From NCBI GenBank assembly GCA_029267455.1, contig JAJUIX010000060.1:1-7457 (forward strand): DNA of 7,457 bases. The letters are read 5' to 3'. Of the stretch, positions 1 to 7,337 are shown one piece after another. Position numbers and translations under genes: made by a program. The notes under the pieces were generated by a model, which was given only the letters and a program-made list of their open reading frames with translations, searched no databases and was not told the origin of the DNA. The first letter of the stretch is position 1. The number at the start of each line of letters is the position of its first letter. Source of the stretch: Enteractinococcus sp. GTDB lineage: Bacteria; Actinomycetota; Actinomycetes; Actinomycetales; Micrococcaceae.

Positions 1-860
1 AGCGCCTGGTAAACAGTTGCGACGGCGGGGTTGCGTTGGGATTCTTGTCGAACCACCGCCCAAAACGTCGCTGAGTGCGAAAACTCGTCATCCAATACCG
101 TGACCAATCCCGGGTGGGGATCTGCCATGAAATCCGGTAGTAACCCAATACCCGCGCCTTCAAGGGTTGCCGTGAGATGCGCGTATACGTTTGTCGAAGA
201 AATACCGGCTCGCATGGGTGGTAGTTTTGTCAGGGCCACGTCAAGATCGTGCACCAGCAAAATTGCCTCGACATAATAGTTCAAACGATGCTGTTCCAAA
301 TCCTGCAGCGTCTTGGGTTCGCCGTGCTCCGCTAGATAATCTGGTGTGGCATAGAGCTTCAATTGGTACTCTAAAAGTGGGTGTTCCCAAGACCGCGGCA
401 CTTCGGGTTTGCCCACCACGATTTCCAGGTCGAGTCCGGATCTGTTTTGCCGGGCGCGCTGTGTCGAGGTAAACAGTTCAATATCCAATGCAGGATGGCG
501 CTCTTGCACGCTGGCGAGTGCCGGGACGGCGATATGCCCGGTGAAGGCCTCTGGCGCACCGATCCGAACCGTGCCGGTAATGGCCGCATCCGTATCGTTG
601 GATACAAGCTTGGCTAAGGACTGCTCAATTTCTTCTGCAATCTCGAAAACCTGACGTCCCTCGGCAGTAATCTCCCAACCGGATTGCGAGCGCAACAGCA
701 AGCGCTGGCCGGTAATTTTCTCCAAAGCGTTAATTCGGCGGGAAACGGTGGCGTGATTGATGCCCAGGGAATCAGCCGCCGCAGTGAATCGCCCGAGCCT
801 GGCGACCGTCAAAAAGGTCATCAGTGACGGTAGGTTGCCATGCAGTTCTTCCCAGTCCAT
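1..860 (-). CDS. LysR-family transcriptional regulator, C-terminus cut by the window edge
   Basis: A leftward reading frame stays open from an ATG at 860 to the left edge, giving 286 complete codons and no stop. Residues about 14-60 form a LysR-type winged helix-turn-helix: TFLTVARLGRFTAAADSLG followed by the recognition part INHATVSRRINALEK. A linker helix rich in Glu follows (about 68-85). The LysR effector-binding domain starts near residue 95 (TGTVRIGAP) and contains the family-typical LEGAGIGLLPDF at 233-244. LysR proteins are usually near 300 residues, so only about 10-25 are missing. No cysteine occurs in the visible part, so an OxyR-type disulfide switch is unlikely. The start was chosen because MDWEELHGNLPSLMTF precedes the HTH at the usual distance; no clear Shine-Dalgarno sequence is visible. 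The gene is divergent from the peroxidase gene, which is therefore its most likely local target by inference. The effector is unknown. Confidence 0.93.
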   Translation of the reverse strand, partial: MDWEELHGNLPSLMTFLTVARLGRFTAAADSLGINHATVSRRINALEKITGQRLLLRSQSGWEITAEGRQVFEIAEEIEQSLAKLVSNDTDAAITGTVRIGAPEAFTGHIAVPALASVQERHPALDIELFTSTQRARQNRSGLDLEIVVGKPEVPRSWEHPLLEYQLKLYATPDYLAEHGEPKTLQDLEQHRLNYYVEAILLVHDLDVALTKLPPMRAGISSTNVYAHLTATLEGAGIGLLPDFMADPHPGLVTVLDDEFSHSATFWAVVRQESQRNPAVATVYQA

Positions 861-949
861 GGTTGAAAGTGTACTTGACCATACCGAAGCGCTAACGAAG
901 TCGTATCTGTCTGCGGAATATCGACCTCGTGGCACATGTTCTAGCTGCT
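861..949. promoter_or_regulatory. Divergent control region between lysR and the peroxidase gene
   Basis: This short gap must hold the start signals of two divergent genes, the usual place for a LysR protein to bind. On the minus strand TATGGT (883-878) fits the TANNNT form of an actinobacterial -10 box for lysR, but no good -35 lies 17 bp upstream. On the plus strand TTGACC (875-880) looks like a -35, but no -10 sits at a normal distance. An imperfect dyad with ends ATAC (881-884) and GTAT (903-906), containing the palindrome AGCGCT (888-893), could be a regulator site. None of these elements is strong alone; the functional call rests on the divergent layout. Confidence 0.4.
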
Positions 950-1432
950 ATGAACCTTCGTGATATCCCCATCAAAACCATGGAGGGGTCCGAGACTTCT
1001 CTCGCTGAGTTCGATGGCAAAGCGCTGCTCATCGTCAACGTCGCCTCCCGATGCGGGTTCACACCGCAGTATGCAGCGCTCGAGAAGCTGCAACAACAAT
1101 ACGGAGGTCGCGGGCTGCAAGTGCTCGGATTCCCAAGCAATCAATTTCTACAGGAATTGCGCTCCAATGAAGCGATCCAGCAGTTCTGCGCCGTCAACTA
1201 TGGCATCACTTTCCCGATCTTCGATCGTATTCGTCTAAATGGCCGACGGCCTCACCCGCTCTATAGAGAACTCACAAAGCATCCTGATGCTTCAGGAAAA
1301 GCAGGCCGAATCAAATGGAACTTCGAGAAATTCCTCGTGGCCCCTTCGGGCGAGATTTATCGATTCCGTTCACGCACAAAGCCCGATGCTCCTGAGGTCC
1401 TGACCGCTATCGAACGCTGCCTGCCTAAATAA
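950..1432 (+). CDS. Glutathione peroxidase-family (thiol peroxidase) protein
   Basis: This is a 160-residue protein of the thioredoxin-fold glutathione peroxidase family. The family reduces hydrogen peroxide or organic hydroperoxides in the cytoplasm; bacterial cysteine forms usually take electrons from thioredoxin. Using the ATG at 950, the peroxidatic Cys35 lies in NVASRCGFTPQY and is encoded by TGC, so it is not selenocysteine. The other catalytic positions are Gln65 (FPSNQF), Trp123 and Asn124 (KWNFEKFLV). Cys80 in QQFCAVNYG lies near the place of the resolving cysteine in thioredoxin-dependent members. The loop after Gln65 reads FLQELRS instead of the common FGGQEPGS, one residue short. 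A GTG at 929 would add seven residues; ATG 950 is preferred because MNLRDIPI fits the usual family N-terminus. Neither start has a clear Shine-Dalgarno sequence. The gene is divergent from the LysR gene and convergent with sucD. Confidence 0.9.
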   Translation: MNLRDIPIKTMEGSETSLAEFDGKALLIVNVASRCGFTPQYAALEKLQQQYGGRGLQVLGFPSNQFLQELRSNEAIQQFCAVNYGITFPIFDRIRLNGRRPHPLYRELTKHPDASGKAGRIKWNFEKFLVAPSGEIYRFRSRTKPDAPEVLTAIERCLPK

Positions 1433-1530
1433 CCAAGCAAGGCTGCCGTGAGGTTCTGCTCGTGAAACACCGGGTACTGTCCCTGAGTAACTCAACCAGA
1501 CCTTCTTCATTACAGTTGCTGAACCAGTCT

Positions 1531-1575
1531 GTTAAAAGCACTGGAGCCCGAGCGATTCGCTCGGGCTCCAGTGCT
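1531..1575 (-). terminator. Strong rho-independent terminator of sucCD
   Basis: Two 18-nt arms, 1537-1554 (AGCACTGGAGCCCGAGCG) and 1558-1575, are exact reverse complements separated by only 3 nt. Read leftward, the hairpin begins 24 bp after the sucD stop codon and is followed by TTTT within 1537-1534, as expected for an intrinsic terminator. Read rightward it is followed by ATGGAAAATC with no T-run, so it is an efficient intrinsic terminator only for sucCD. It may still slow transcripts coming from the peroxidase gene. The stretch 1433-1530 between the peroxidase stop and this hairpin shows no gene or clear signal. Confidence 0.92.
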
Positions 1576-1599
1576 ATGGAAAATCAGAGAAAAAGGAGT

Positions 1600-2517
1600 T
1601 TAGAGGCTTTCCATAATCTTGCGCATTTTTTCAGCGGCTTCGGTTGGAGTCTGGCCAACCTGTACGCCTGCTGCTTCAAGTGCCTCTTTCTTGGCTGCGG
1701 CGGTACCGGACGAACCGGAAACGATCGCGCCGGCATGGCCCATGGTTTTGCCTTCAGGTGCGGTGAATCCTGCAATGTACCCGACAACTGGTTTGGAAAC
1801 ATTGTCCTTGATGTACTCGGCGGCACGTTCTTCGGCATCGCCACCAATTTCACCGATCATGATGATGGCTTTGGTTTCCGGATCGTTTTCGAACGCTTCA
1901 AGTGCATCGATATGCGTGGTACCGATGATGGGGTCGCCACCAATGCCGATCGCGGTAGAAATACCGATCCCGGACAGTTCGTGCATCATCTGATAGGTCA
2001 AGGTACCCGATTTGGAGACCAGACCAATTGGGCCGGAGCCAGTAATGTTGGCCGGGATGATGCCCGCCAATGATGCCTCCGGGGTGATGATACCGGGGCA
2101 GTTCGGTCCAATGATGCGGGTTTTTGGTTTGCCATCTGAGTTGGTGTTGGCCTGGGAGGCTGCAAAGAACTCGGCGGTGTCTTGGACAGGAATACCCTCG
2201 GTGATGACCACGAGCAGTTCGATCTCAGCTTCGATGGCCTCCAACGCAGCGTCTTTGGCGAACTTCGGTGGTACAAACATGACCGAAACGTTGGCGCCGG
2301 TTTCTTTCATGGCTTCTTCTACGGTGCCATAAACGTTCAACGTGACATCGTTGCCGTCGGCGTCAACGTGCTCAACGGTTTGACCCGCACGGCGAGCGTT
2401 GACACCACCAACAATGTTGGTGCCAGCTTTCAGCATCAGTGCGGTGTGTTTGGTCCCTTCGCCACCGGTAATCCCTTGGACGATGACTTTGGAATCTTTA
2501 TTAAGAAAAATTGACAT
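1600..2517 (-). CDS. sucD: Succinyl-CoA ligase (ADP/GDP-forming), alpha subunit
   Basis: The 305-residue alpha subunit of succinyl-CoA synthetase. With SucC it converts succinyl-CoA, NDP and phosphate to succinate, CoA and NTP in the TCA cycle (cytoplasm). The N-terminal CoA-binding Rossmann domain includes [13 protein letters not shown] (13-24). The hinge motif [12 protein letters not shown] is at 135-146. The phosphohistidine loop [13 protein letters not shown] (259-271) carries His261, the residue phosphorylated during catalysis, so the enzyme should be active. A polar stretch [12 protein letters not shown] (121-132) just before the GPNCPG motif looks like a small insertion compared with the E. 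coli protein. The ATG at 2517 gives the family-typical start [10 protein letters not shown]. An AAGGA-like Shine-Dalgarno overlaps the sucC stop, and GGGA lies closer to the ATG. The gene is co-transcribed with sucC (17-bp gap) and ends before the strong hairpin at 1537-1575. Confidence 0.98.
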   Translation of the reverse strand: MSIFLNKDSKVIVQGITGGEGTKHTALMLKAGTNIVGGVNARRAGQTVEHVDADGNDVTLNVYGTVEEAMKETGANVSVMFVPPKFAKDAALEAIEAEIELLVVITEGIPVQDTAEFFAASQANTNSDGKPKTRIIGPNCPGIITPEASLAGIIPANITGSGPIGLVSKSGTLTYQMMHELSGIGISTAIGIGGDPIIGTTHIDALEAFENDPETKAIIMIGEIGGDAEERAAEYIKDNVSKPVVGYIAGFTAPEGKTMGHAGAIVSGSSGTAAAKKEALEAAGVQVGQTPTEAAEKMRKIMESL

Positions 2518-2534
2518 TTCTGTGTATCCCGTCC

Positions 2535-3698
2535 TTATTTATTGGCCAGCTCGGCAGCTTTGTCAGCGCCTTCGTCCATGGTGGCCGCGATTGTGACCAG
2601 TGGATGGTTGGCTTCGGCCAAGATAGAGCGTCCCTCTTCCACCTTGTTGCCGTCCAAGCGGACAACGAGTGGTTTGGTCGCGGAATCGCCCAGGATATCG
2701 AGTGCTTGCACGATGCCGTTGGCGACCTGATCGCACGCGGTAATACCGCCGAAAACGTTCACAAATACGGACTTGACCTCTGGGTCCCCCAGGATGACGT
2801 CAAGACCATCGGCCATCACCTGAGCATCAGCGCCACCACCGATATCCAGAAAGTTAGCGGGCTTGACGTTACCGTGGTTTTCACCGGCATAAGCAACGAC
2901 GTCCAGTGTGGACATCACGAGACCGGCACCGTTACCGATGACACCGACGTTACCTTCAAGTTTGACGTAGTTGAGATCTTTAGCTTCGGCCTTAGCCTCG
3001 AGCGGGTTCTCGGTGCGTTCGTCAACGAAGTTAGCATGCTCTGGCTGACGGAACGCCGCGTTGTCGTCTACCGATACTTTACCGTCGAGCGCAATGAGCT
3101 TGCCCTCTCCGGTCAGTACCAATGGGTTGACTTCTACCAGGGTGGCATCTTCTTCTTTAAAGACTTCGCCGAGTTTGACGAGGACTTCGGCGATATCGCT
3201 CTGAAGCTCCGGCGCGAACTTTGCTTCAGCAACGATTTTGTCTGCGACTTCGCGGTTCAAACCGGTGGTTGGTGATACTTCAACCCGGGCCAGATCTTCC
3301 GGACGTTCTTCGGCGAGCTGTTCAATGTCCATTCCGCCTTCTACCGAGGCCATCGCCAAGTAGGAGCGGTTAGCGCGGTCCAGCAGCATCGAGAAGTAGT
3401 ACTCTTCTTTGATGTCAGCGCCTTCAGCGATCATCACCTGGTGTACGGTGTGGCCTTTGATGTCCATACCCAAGATTTCTTTGGCATATTCGTAGGCTTC
3501 GTCGGCATTTTTGGCGACTTTGACACCGCCGGCTTTACCGCGGCCACCGATTTTAACTTGGGCTTTGACAACGGTGACGCCACCAAGCTTTTCTGCGGCG
3601 GCTTTAGCTTCTTCCGGGGTTTCGGCAACGATCCCGGCCAGCACGGGTACCCCGTGTGCCTCGAATAGATCGCGTGCCTGGTATTCATACAGGTCCAC
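2535..3698 (-). CDS. sucC: Succinyl-CoA ligase (ADP/GDP-forming), beta subunit
   Basis: The 387-residue beta subunit of succinyl-CoA synthetase, which binds the nucleotide through an ATP-grasp fold (about 1-235) and completes the alpha-subunit active site with its C-terminal CoA-ligase domain. Visible motifs are the family start [12 protein letters not shown], the lysine/glycine-rich nucleotide segment [19 protein letters not shown] (43-61), metal ligands Asn191 (EVNPL) and Asp205 (LIALDGK), GVIGNGAGL (252-260), and [16 protein letters not shown] (314-329) in the ligase domain. Residue 20, where E. coli has a proline near the nucleotide base, is leucine, so ATP versus GTP preference cannot be read from sequence. 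The start codon is GTG (3698-3696) with AAAAAGGA about 10 nt upstream; no in-frame ATG fits better. Length matches the family. It is first in a sucC-sucD operon, 163 bp after pcrA on the same strand. Confidence 0.98.
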   Translation of the reverse strand: MDLYEYQARDLFEAHGVPVLAGIVAETPEEAKAAAEKLGGVTVVKAQVKIGGRGKAGGVKVAKNADEAYEYAKEILGMDIKGHTVHQVMIAEGADIKEEYYFSMLLDRANRSYLAMASVEGGMDIEQLAEERPEDLARVEVSPTTGLNREVADKIVAEAKFAPELQSDIAEVLVKLGEVFKEEDATLVEVNPLVLTGEGKLIALDGKVSVDDNAAFRQPEHANFVDERTENPLEAKAEAKDLNYVKLEGNVGVIGNGAGLVMSTLDVVAYAGENHGNVKPANFLDIGGGADAQVMADGLDVILGDPEVKSVFVNVFGGITACDQVANGIVQALDILGDSATKPLVVRLDGNKVEEGRSILAEANHPLVTIAATMDEGADKAAELANK

Positions 3699-3861
3699 GG
3701 GTTTGCAGTCCTTTTTACCTCGACAACTATTGAATGAGATACCGGGTTCAAGAAATCACCCGGCGATCTACGAGTTCGGCATCATGCCTGAAAACTCCTA
3801 AGCTCTTACCTTAGTGCACCCCGGCGAGTATTCCGGAACAATGACTCTATGTGGGTTCCGC
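3699..3861 (-). promoter_or_regulatory. sucCD leader and probable promoter region
   Basis: This 163-bp gap lies between the pcrA stop and the sucC GTG. It holds the sucC ribosome site (AAAAAGGA, 3717-3710) and the inverted repeat described separately (3742-3763). An exact palindrome TTCCGGAA lies at 3831-3838. I could not find a convincing -35/-10 pair. After pcrA there is only a 5-bp stem, CTAAG/CTTAG (3800-3816 region), followed by GAGTTTTC, which is too weak to call a terminator. Some read-through from pcrA into sucCD is therefore possible. The promoter assignment is by position only. Confidence 0.35.
3742..3763. repeat. 6-bp inverted repeat upstream of sucC
   Basis: CCGGGT (3742-3747) and ACCCGG (3758-3763) are perfect reverse complements separated by 10 nt. 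The repeat lies 44-65 bp upstream of the sucC start. It could be an operator dyad or a small leader hairpin. No T-run follows on either strand, so it is not an intrinsic terminator. Confidence 0.5.
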
Positions 3862-6348
3862 TCACACTTTTTTCAGCGGCGCATAGCGCAGCAGCAGACG
3901 CTTTTCGGACTCAGCGAACTGGACTACTGCCACGGCTTTATCCCCGCTGCCCTGCACGCCGGTCACCACACCGGTACCAAAGGTTTTGTGCTCCACCGTG
4001 TCACCGGCAGCCACCATAATCACTTCTTTGTTCGGGTTGACTTTGGTGCGGGGGGCTGGTTTTTTGACACGCGCAGCTTCTTGGGTTTCCGTGATGCCCT
4101 CGGTACCGGCTCTACCGTAATTTTTCGACGAGGTTGAGGCGCCCCAGTGTGAACCCGTGAAGCGTTGAGCATCCCGATACCTGAAACCACGCACCCCGGT
4201 GTCTTGGCCGAAGCCACCGATGTCTGTCCCAAATCGCGAGGTTGCCGGTGAGCCCTTGCCTTCGCGTTCCCATTCGATGAGGTCTGCTGGGATCTCAGCC
4301 AAAAATTGGCTGGCCGGGTTGAATTGGTGTTGTCCCCACATACTGCGTGATTCGGCACGTGAGACAAAGAGCCGTTCGCGTGCACGCGTTAGTCCTACGT
4401 ATGCCAAACGGCGTTCTTCGGCCAGCTCTTTTTCGTCAGCCATCGAACGAGCGTGGGGGAACACGCCATGTTCCATACCGGTTAGGAAGACCACCGGGAA
4501 TTCCAGACCTTTTGCGGTGTGCAGTGTCATGAGCGTGACTTCACCCATTTGATCGGCAAGCGCCTGTCCTTCTGCATCGGTGGCATCCGGGAGTTGATCG
4601 GCGTCTGCAACGAGTGCGACTTGTTCCAGGAAATCTCCGAGGGTCCCGCCGGGATGAGTTTTATCAAATTCGCGCACGACGCCCACAAGTTCGCCCAGGT
4701 TGTCGGCACGTGATTCGTCTTGAAAATCTTTGGAATTGCGCAGCGCTTCGAGCATTCCGGTCTGCTCAAGGACCGCCTCTAGCACGGTCGCCACCGATTC
4801 CGTCTGAGCAATCTGGTTCAGATCATCGAGCAGCTGCACGAATTTATTCACCGCATTCAACGAGCGCGTTGCCATCCCGCCCGGAGCGTTTTCAGCATCA
4901 CGCAGGGCTGCCATGAATGTAGACTGCTGTCGGTCTTGATGCGCTGCAATCGTACCTTCAGCGCGTTCGCCGATCCCGCGCTTGGGCTCGTTCAGGATTC
5001 GACGGAGGTTGACATCGTCGTCGGGGTTATCCAGCACTCGCAGGTAGGCTAGAGCGTCTTTGATTTCCTTGCGGTCATAGAATCGGGTGCCTCCCACGAC
5101 CCGATATGGAATACCCGAAGCGATCAGCCGTTCTTCGATGGCGCGTGACTGCGCGTTGGTGCGGTAGAAGATGGCCATGTCAGCCGGACGGTAGTCATGG
5201 TTATCCATCAGATCATCGATAGTGTCGGTGATCCACTGAGCTTCTCGCGACTCCGTTTCGGCCGCATAGCCAACAATTTTTTCACCGTTGCCAGCCGCCG
5301 TCCAGAGCCGTTTAATCTCGCGCGACGGGTTCTGGGCAATCACGGCGTTTGCCGCATCCAGAATATTTTGGGTCGATCGATAGTTTTGTTCTAGTCGAAT
5401 AACTGTGGCGTCGGGATAATCATGCTCGAAATCAATAATGTTTCGAATATCTGCCCCTCGGAATGCATAAATGGACTGGTCAGAGTCGCCCACGACGGTC
5501 AGCTGTCCACCTTCAGTTTCGACTCCTGGCGGGTCATCGGGTGCACCCGTGAGCTGTCGCACCAGCCGGTACTGAGCGTGGTTGGTGTCTTGGTACTCAT
5601 CCACCAGTACGTACCGGAAACGCCGACGGTAATTATCCAAGATCGCTGGGAAGGCATCAAACATGTGCACCACGTTGCTGATGAGATCATCAAAATCCAT
5701 CGCATTGGCGGTACGAAGCCTAGAGGTGTACTCCTTATAGACTTCGGCAACAGCCTGGTGCCAAGGGTCCCCGCCAGCCGTACCAGAAAACTCTTCATCG
5801 TCAATTAATTCGTTTTTGAGGCCCGAAATTTTATTGCGAATGGCACGTGGGGCAAATCGACGCGGATCGATGTCTGCGTCTTTGGCGATTTGGGTAATCA
5901 AGCGCAGTGAATCGGTCGCATCATAGATCGAGAAGTTTGATTTCAACCCGATGTGACTGGCTTCGCGCCGCAAAATACGTACGCATGAAGAGTGGAAAGT
6001 TGAAATCCACATGCGTTGCGCCGCTGGCCCTACGAGCTCTCCGATACGTTCACGCATCTCGGCAGCGGCCTTATTCGTAAAGGTAATGGCTAGAAACTCA
6101 TGTGGCCGAGCATCACCCGTTGCCAGCAGATGACCAATACGGTGAGTAAGCACGCGCGTCTTACCGGAACCTGCTCCAGCAACAATCAAAAGTGGTCCGC
6201 CCCGGTGCACCACTGCCTCAGCTTGTGCATCATTGAGCCCATCGAGCAACTGCTCCGCAGGAGTATCCGGCTTATCGACCGGTACTTCGGACACGGTATC
6301 GACTGTCAAAGCGGGAGCAAAACTGGGCAATGAAGTGTGATGGGCCAT
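3862..6348 (-). CDS. pcrA: ATP-dependent 3'-5' DNA helicase, UvrD/PcrA type
   Basis: A superfamily 1A helicase of 828 residues (from ATG 6348). PcrA/UvrD1 proteins unwind DNA in nucleotide-excision repair and help clear RNA polymerase and recombinase from DNA. All motifs are intact: Q motif LNDAQAEAV (38-46), Walker A GAGSGKT (58-64), Ia TFTNKAAAEM (89-98), Walker B VDEYQD (249-254), III GDSDQSIYAFRGA (287-299), IV RLEQNYRS (318-325), V TLMTLHTAKGLEFPVVFL (605-622) and VI EERRLAYVGLTRAR (644-657). A low-complexity Gly/Ser/Arg linker (about 695-775) leads to a C-terminal Tudor-like domain (about 777-828, GDTVEHKTFGTGVVTG), the part that contacts RNA polymerase in PcrA. An in-frame GTG at 6426 with GGAG seven bases upstream would add 26 residues. 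That extension uses TTA twice, CTA and AGG and lies over a TATAGT box, so ATG 6348 is preferred, with real doubt. It is followed by sucCD and divergent from the membrane-protein gene. No LexA box is visible. Confidence 0.96.
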   Translation of the reverse strand: MAHHTSLPSFAPALTVDTVSEVPVDKPDTPAEQLLDGLNDAQAEAVVHRGGPLLIVAGAGSGKTRVLTHRIGHLLATGDARPHEFLAITFTNKAAAEMRERIGELVGPAAQRMWISTFHSSCVRILRREASHIGLKSNFSIYDATDSLRLITQIAKDADIDPRRFAPRAIRNKISGLKNELIDDEEFSGTAGGDPWHQAVAEVYKEYTSRLRTANAMDFDDLISNVVHMFDAFPAILDNYRRRFRYVLVDEYQDTNHAQYRLVRQLTGAPDDPPGVETEGGQLTVVGDSDQSIYAFRGADIRNIIDFEHDYPDATVIRLEQNYRSTQNILDAANAVIAQNPSREIKRLWTAAGNGEKIVGYAAETESREAQWITDTIDDLMDNHDYRPADMAIFYRTNAQSRAIEERLIASGIPYRVVGGTRFYDRKEIKDALAYLRVLDNPDDDVNLRRILNEPKRGIGERAEGTIAAHQDRQQSTFMAALRDAENAPGGMATRSLNAVNKFVQLLDDLNQIAQTESVATVLEAVLEQTGMLEALRNSKDFQDESRADNLGELVGVVREFDKTHPGGTLGDFLEQVALVADADQLPDATDAEGQALADQMGEVTLMTLHTAKGLEFPVVFLTGMEHGVFPHARSMADEKELAEERRLAYVGLTRARERLFVSRAESRSMWGQHQFNPASQFLAEIPADLIEWEREGKGSPATSRFGTDIGGFGQDTGVRGFRYRDAQRFTGSHWGASTSSKNYGRAGTEGITETQEAARVKKPAPRTKVNPNKEVIMVAAGDTVEHKTFGTGVVTGVQGSGDKAVAVVQFAESEKRLLLRYAPLKKV

Positions 6349-6509
6349 GATGCCTAAGTCTAGCCTTTCGTACCATAAGGATTCGTGCGTGTTCGCCGCC
6401 TGTGGAGAACACTGAAACGAGTCCACTATATGACTCCACTAAGATGACAGATAGTTTCATAACATGCCCTGAGCCAATGCGGGCATTTCTACACTGCGCC
6501 GGAGGATGA
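6349..6509. promoter_or_regulatory. Divergent promoter region between pcrA and the membrane-protein gene
   Basis: Leftward, TATAGT (6430-6425) is a good -10 for pcrA but lacks a clear -35; transcription from it would give a leader of about 70 nt before ATG 6348. Rightward, ATGACT (6430-6435) and TAGTTT (6452-6457), 16 bp apart, form a plausible -35/-10 pair for the membrane-protein gene. Several small symmetries are packed here. They are GTGTTC/GAACAC (6389-6394 and 6407-6412), GAGTC/GACTC (6419-6423 and 6432-6436), a 13-bp-spaced direct repeat TCCACTA (6422 and 6435), and ATGCCC/GGGCAT (6464-6469 and 6481-6486). GGAGG at 6501-6505 is the ribosome site of the rightward gene. Confidence 0.4.
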
Positions 6510-7181
6510 GTGGCTAGAAAACGCCGTGCCAAAGACTACAAAAGCAATGCGACCGCGTCGTCGAAATCAAAACCAGATCGGCCGCGGTACACGCTCGCGC
6601 AGGCAAAAGAGGATATCCGGCAGGCTAACCGGCAGGAAGGCAACCCCGGCATTCTGGTCTTTGCCGTTCTGGCGGTGACGGCTTTTATCGCGTTTTACTA
6701 CCACATCCTGGCGTTACAAGGCATGGAACAGTTGACCGGTGGGATGTCGATGCTTGATCATCGCTTAGCCGGATTCACGGTTTCTGATGTAGAACGTCTC
6801 GCGGAACGCATGGATGGTGATGTGATGGGCCAGTACAACTGGATACACATTACTGCCGGGCGAATCTTCCCGATCATGATGGCGCTGAGCGTCATCACCG
6901 TGGGATTGTGGACGCTGCGCACCAAGCTGGCCAAATGGGCCGCAGTGATGATCGGTATTGGGTACGCGGCTCTTGAAATGTGGGCTTCCTTTACGCGTGA
7001 GCGTGCGTTGCTCGATGTTACTGAAGCCAATGTGTCACTCGCATCATCACTGACGATTGCCCAGTGGCTCCTGCTGATGTTGTTAATTATCTGGCTTGCA
7101 GTGATGTTAATCTTGAAATTTATTGGCCGGAACAGCCCTGGACTTGAGACTTCTCTCGACCCCGAGCGCGAAATACCCTAA
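6510..7181 (+). CDS. Four-helix integral membrane protein of unknown function
   Basis: I do not recognise a named family. The 223-residue product starts with a very basic, polar cytoplasmic tail (MARKRRAKDYKSN, then Lys/Arg/Ser-rich to about residue 44). Four hydrophobic segments follow: about 46-68, 114-136, 141-160 and 182-205. A polar loop of about 45 residues lies between the first two (LDHRLAGFTVSDVERLAERMDGDVMGQYN in part, 82-110). The third helix ends with Glu156 inside the membrane region, and the fourth opens with ASSLTIAQW. From memory this pattern (G-[FY]-x-x-x-x-V loop, FP in helix two, acidic residue in helix three, S-x-T-x-x-x-W before helix four) resembles uncharacterised bacterial four-helix proteins; a profile search should test this. 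Even helix number and the positive-inside rule put both ends in the cytoplasm. The start is GTG 6510 behind GGAGG; the ATG at 6506 hits a stop after three codons. The gene is divergent from pcrA. Confidence 0.85.
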   Translation: MARKRRAKDYKSNATASSKSKPDRPRYTLAQAKEDIRQANRQEGNPGILVFAVLAVTAFIAFYYHILALQGMEQLTGGMSMLDHRLAGFTVSDVERLAERMDGDVMGQYNWIHITAGRIFPIMMALSVITVGLWTLRTKLAKWAAVMIGIGYAALEMWASFTRERALLDVTEANVSLASSLTIAQWLLLMLLIIWLAVMLILKFIGRNSPGLETSLDPEREIP

Positions 7182-7337
7182 GTCGTCGTGTACCCCGGCG
7201 GGCTCGATGGTTTCGGTCACTTTCAAACCGAGGGTATCGCGACATCGCGGCCTAGAACACAGCTAGCGAAACACGATAGGAGCGTGCCTCAATAAGAAGG
7301 GCAGTGAAATGGCACGTAGGGTAAACTCACTTCATGG

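Noticed and set aside
992..1004. 13-bp sequence GAGACTTCTCTCG repeated exactly at 7146-7158
   Set aside because: Both copies are inside coding sequence and encode Glu-Thr-Ser-Leu. One such chance pair is not surprising in 7.5 kb.
1052..1054. Possible selenocysteine in the peroxidase
   Set aside because: The catalytic codon is TGC (Cys), not TGA.
1462..2073. 203-codon open frame on the plus strand opposite sucD
   Set aside because: It lies antisense to the clearly real sucD, has no recognisable domain, and even reads through the terminator hairpin; it is a shadow frame.
2511..3275. 254-codon open frame on the plus strand opposite sucC
   Set aside because: It is fully antisense to sucC, and its composition follows from sucC codon usage. 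There is no family resemblance.
3795..3820. Intrinsic terminator of pcrA
   Set aside because: Only a 5-bp AT-containing stem (CTAAG/CTTAG) and TTTT a few bases later; too weak to call.
6401..6409. Single DnaA-box-like site TTCTCCACA on the minus strand
   Set aside because: It is one relaxed match without a cluster, AT-rich region or dnaA/dnaN genes; expected by chance.
6349..6509. LexA/SOS box for pcrA
   Set aside because: No GAAC-N4-GTTC core is present; the GTGTTC-N12-GAACAC dyad has the wrong spacing.
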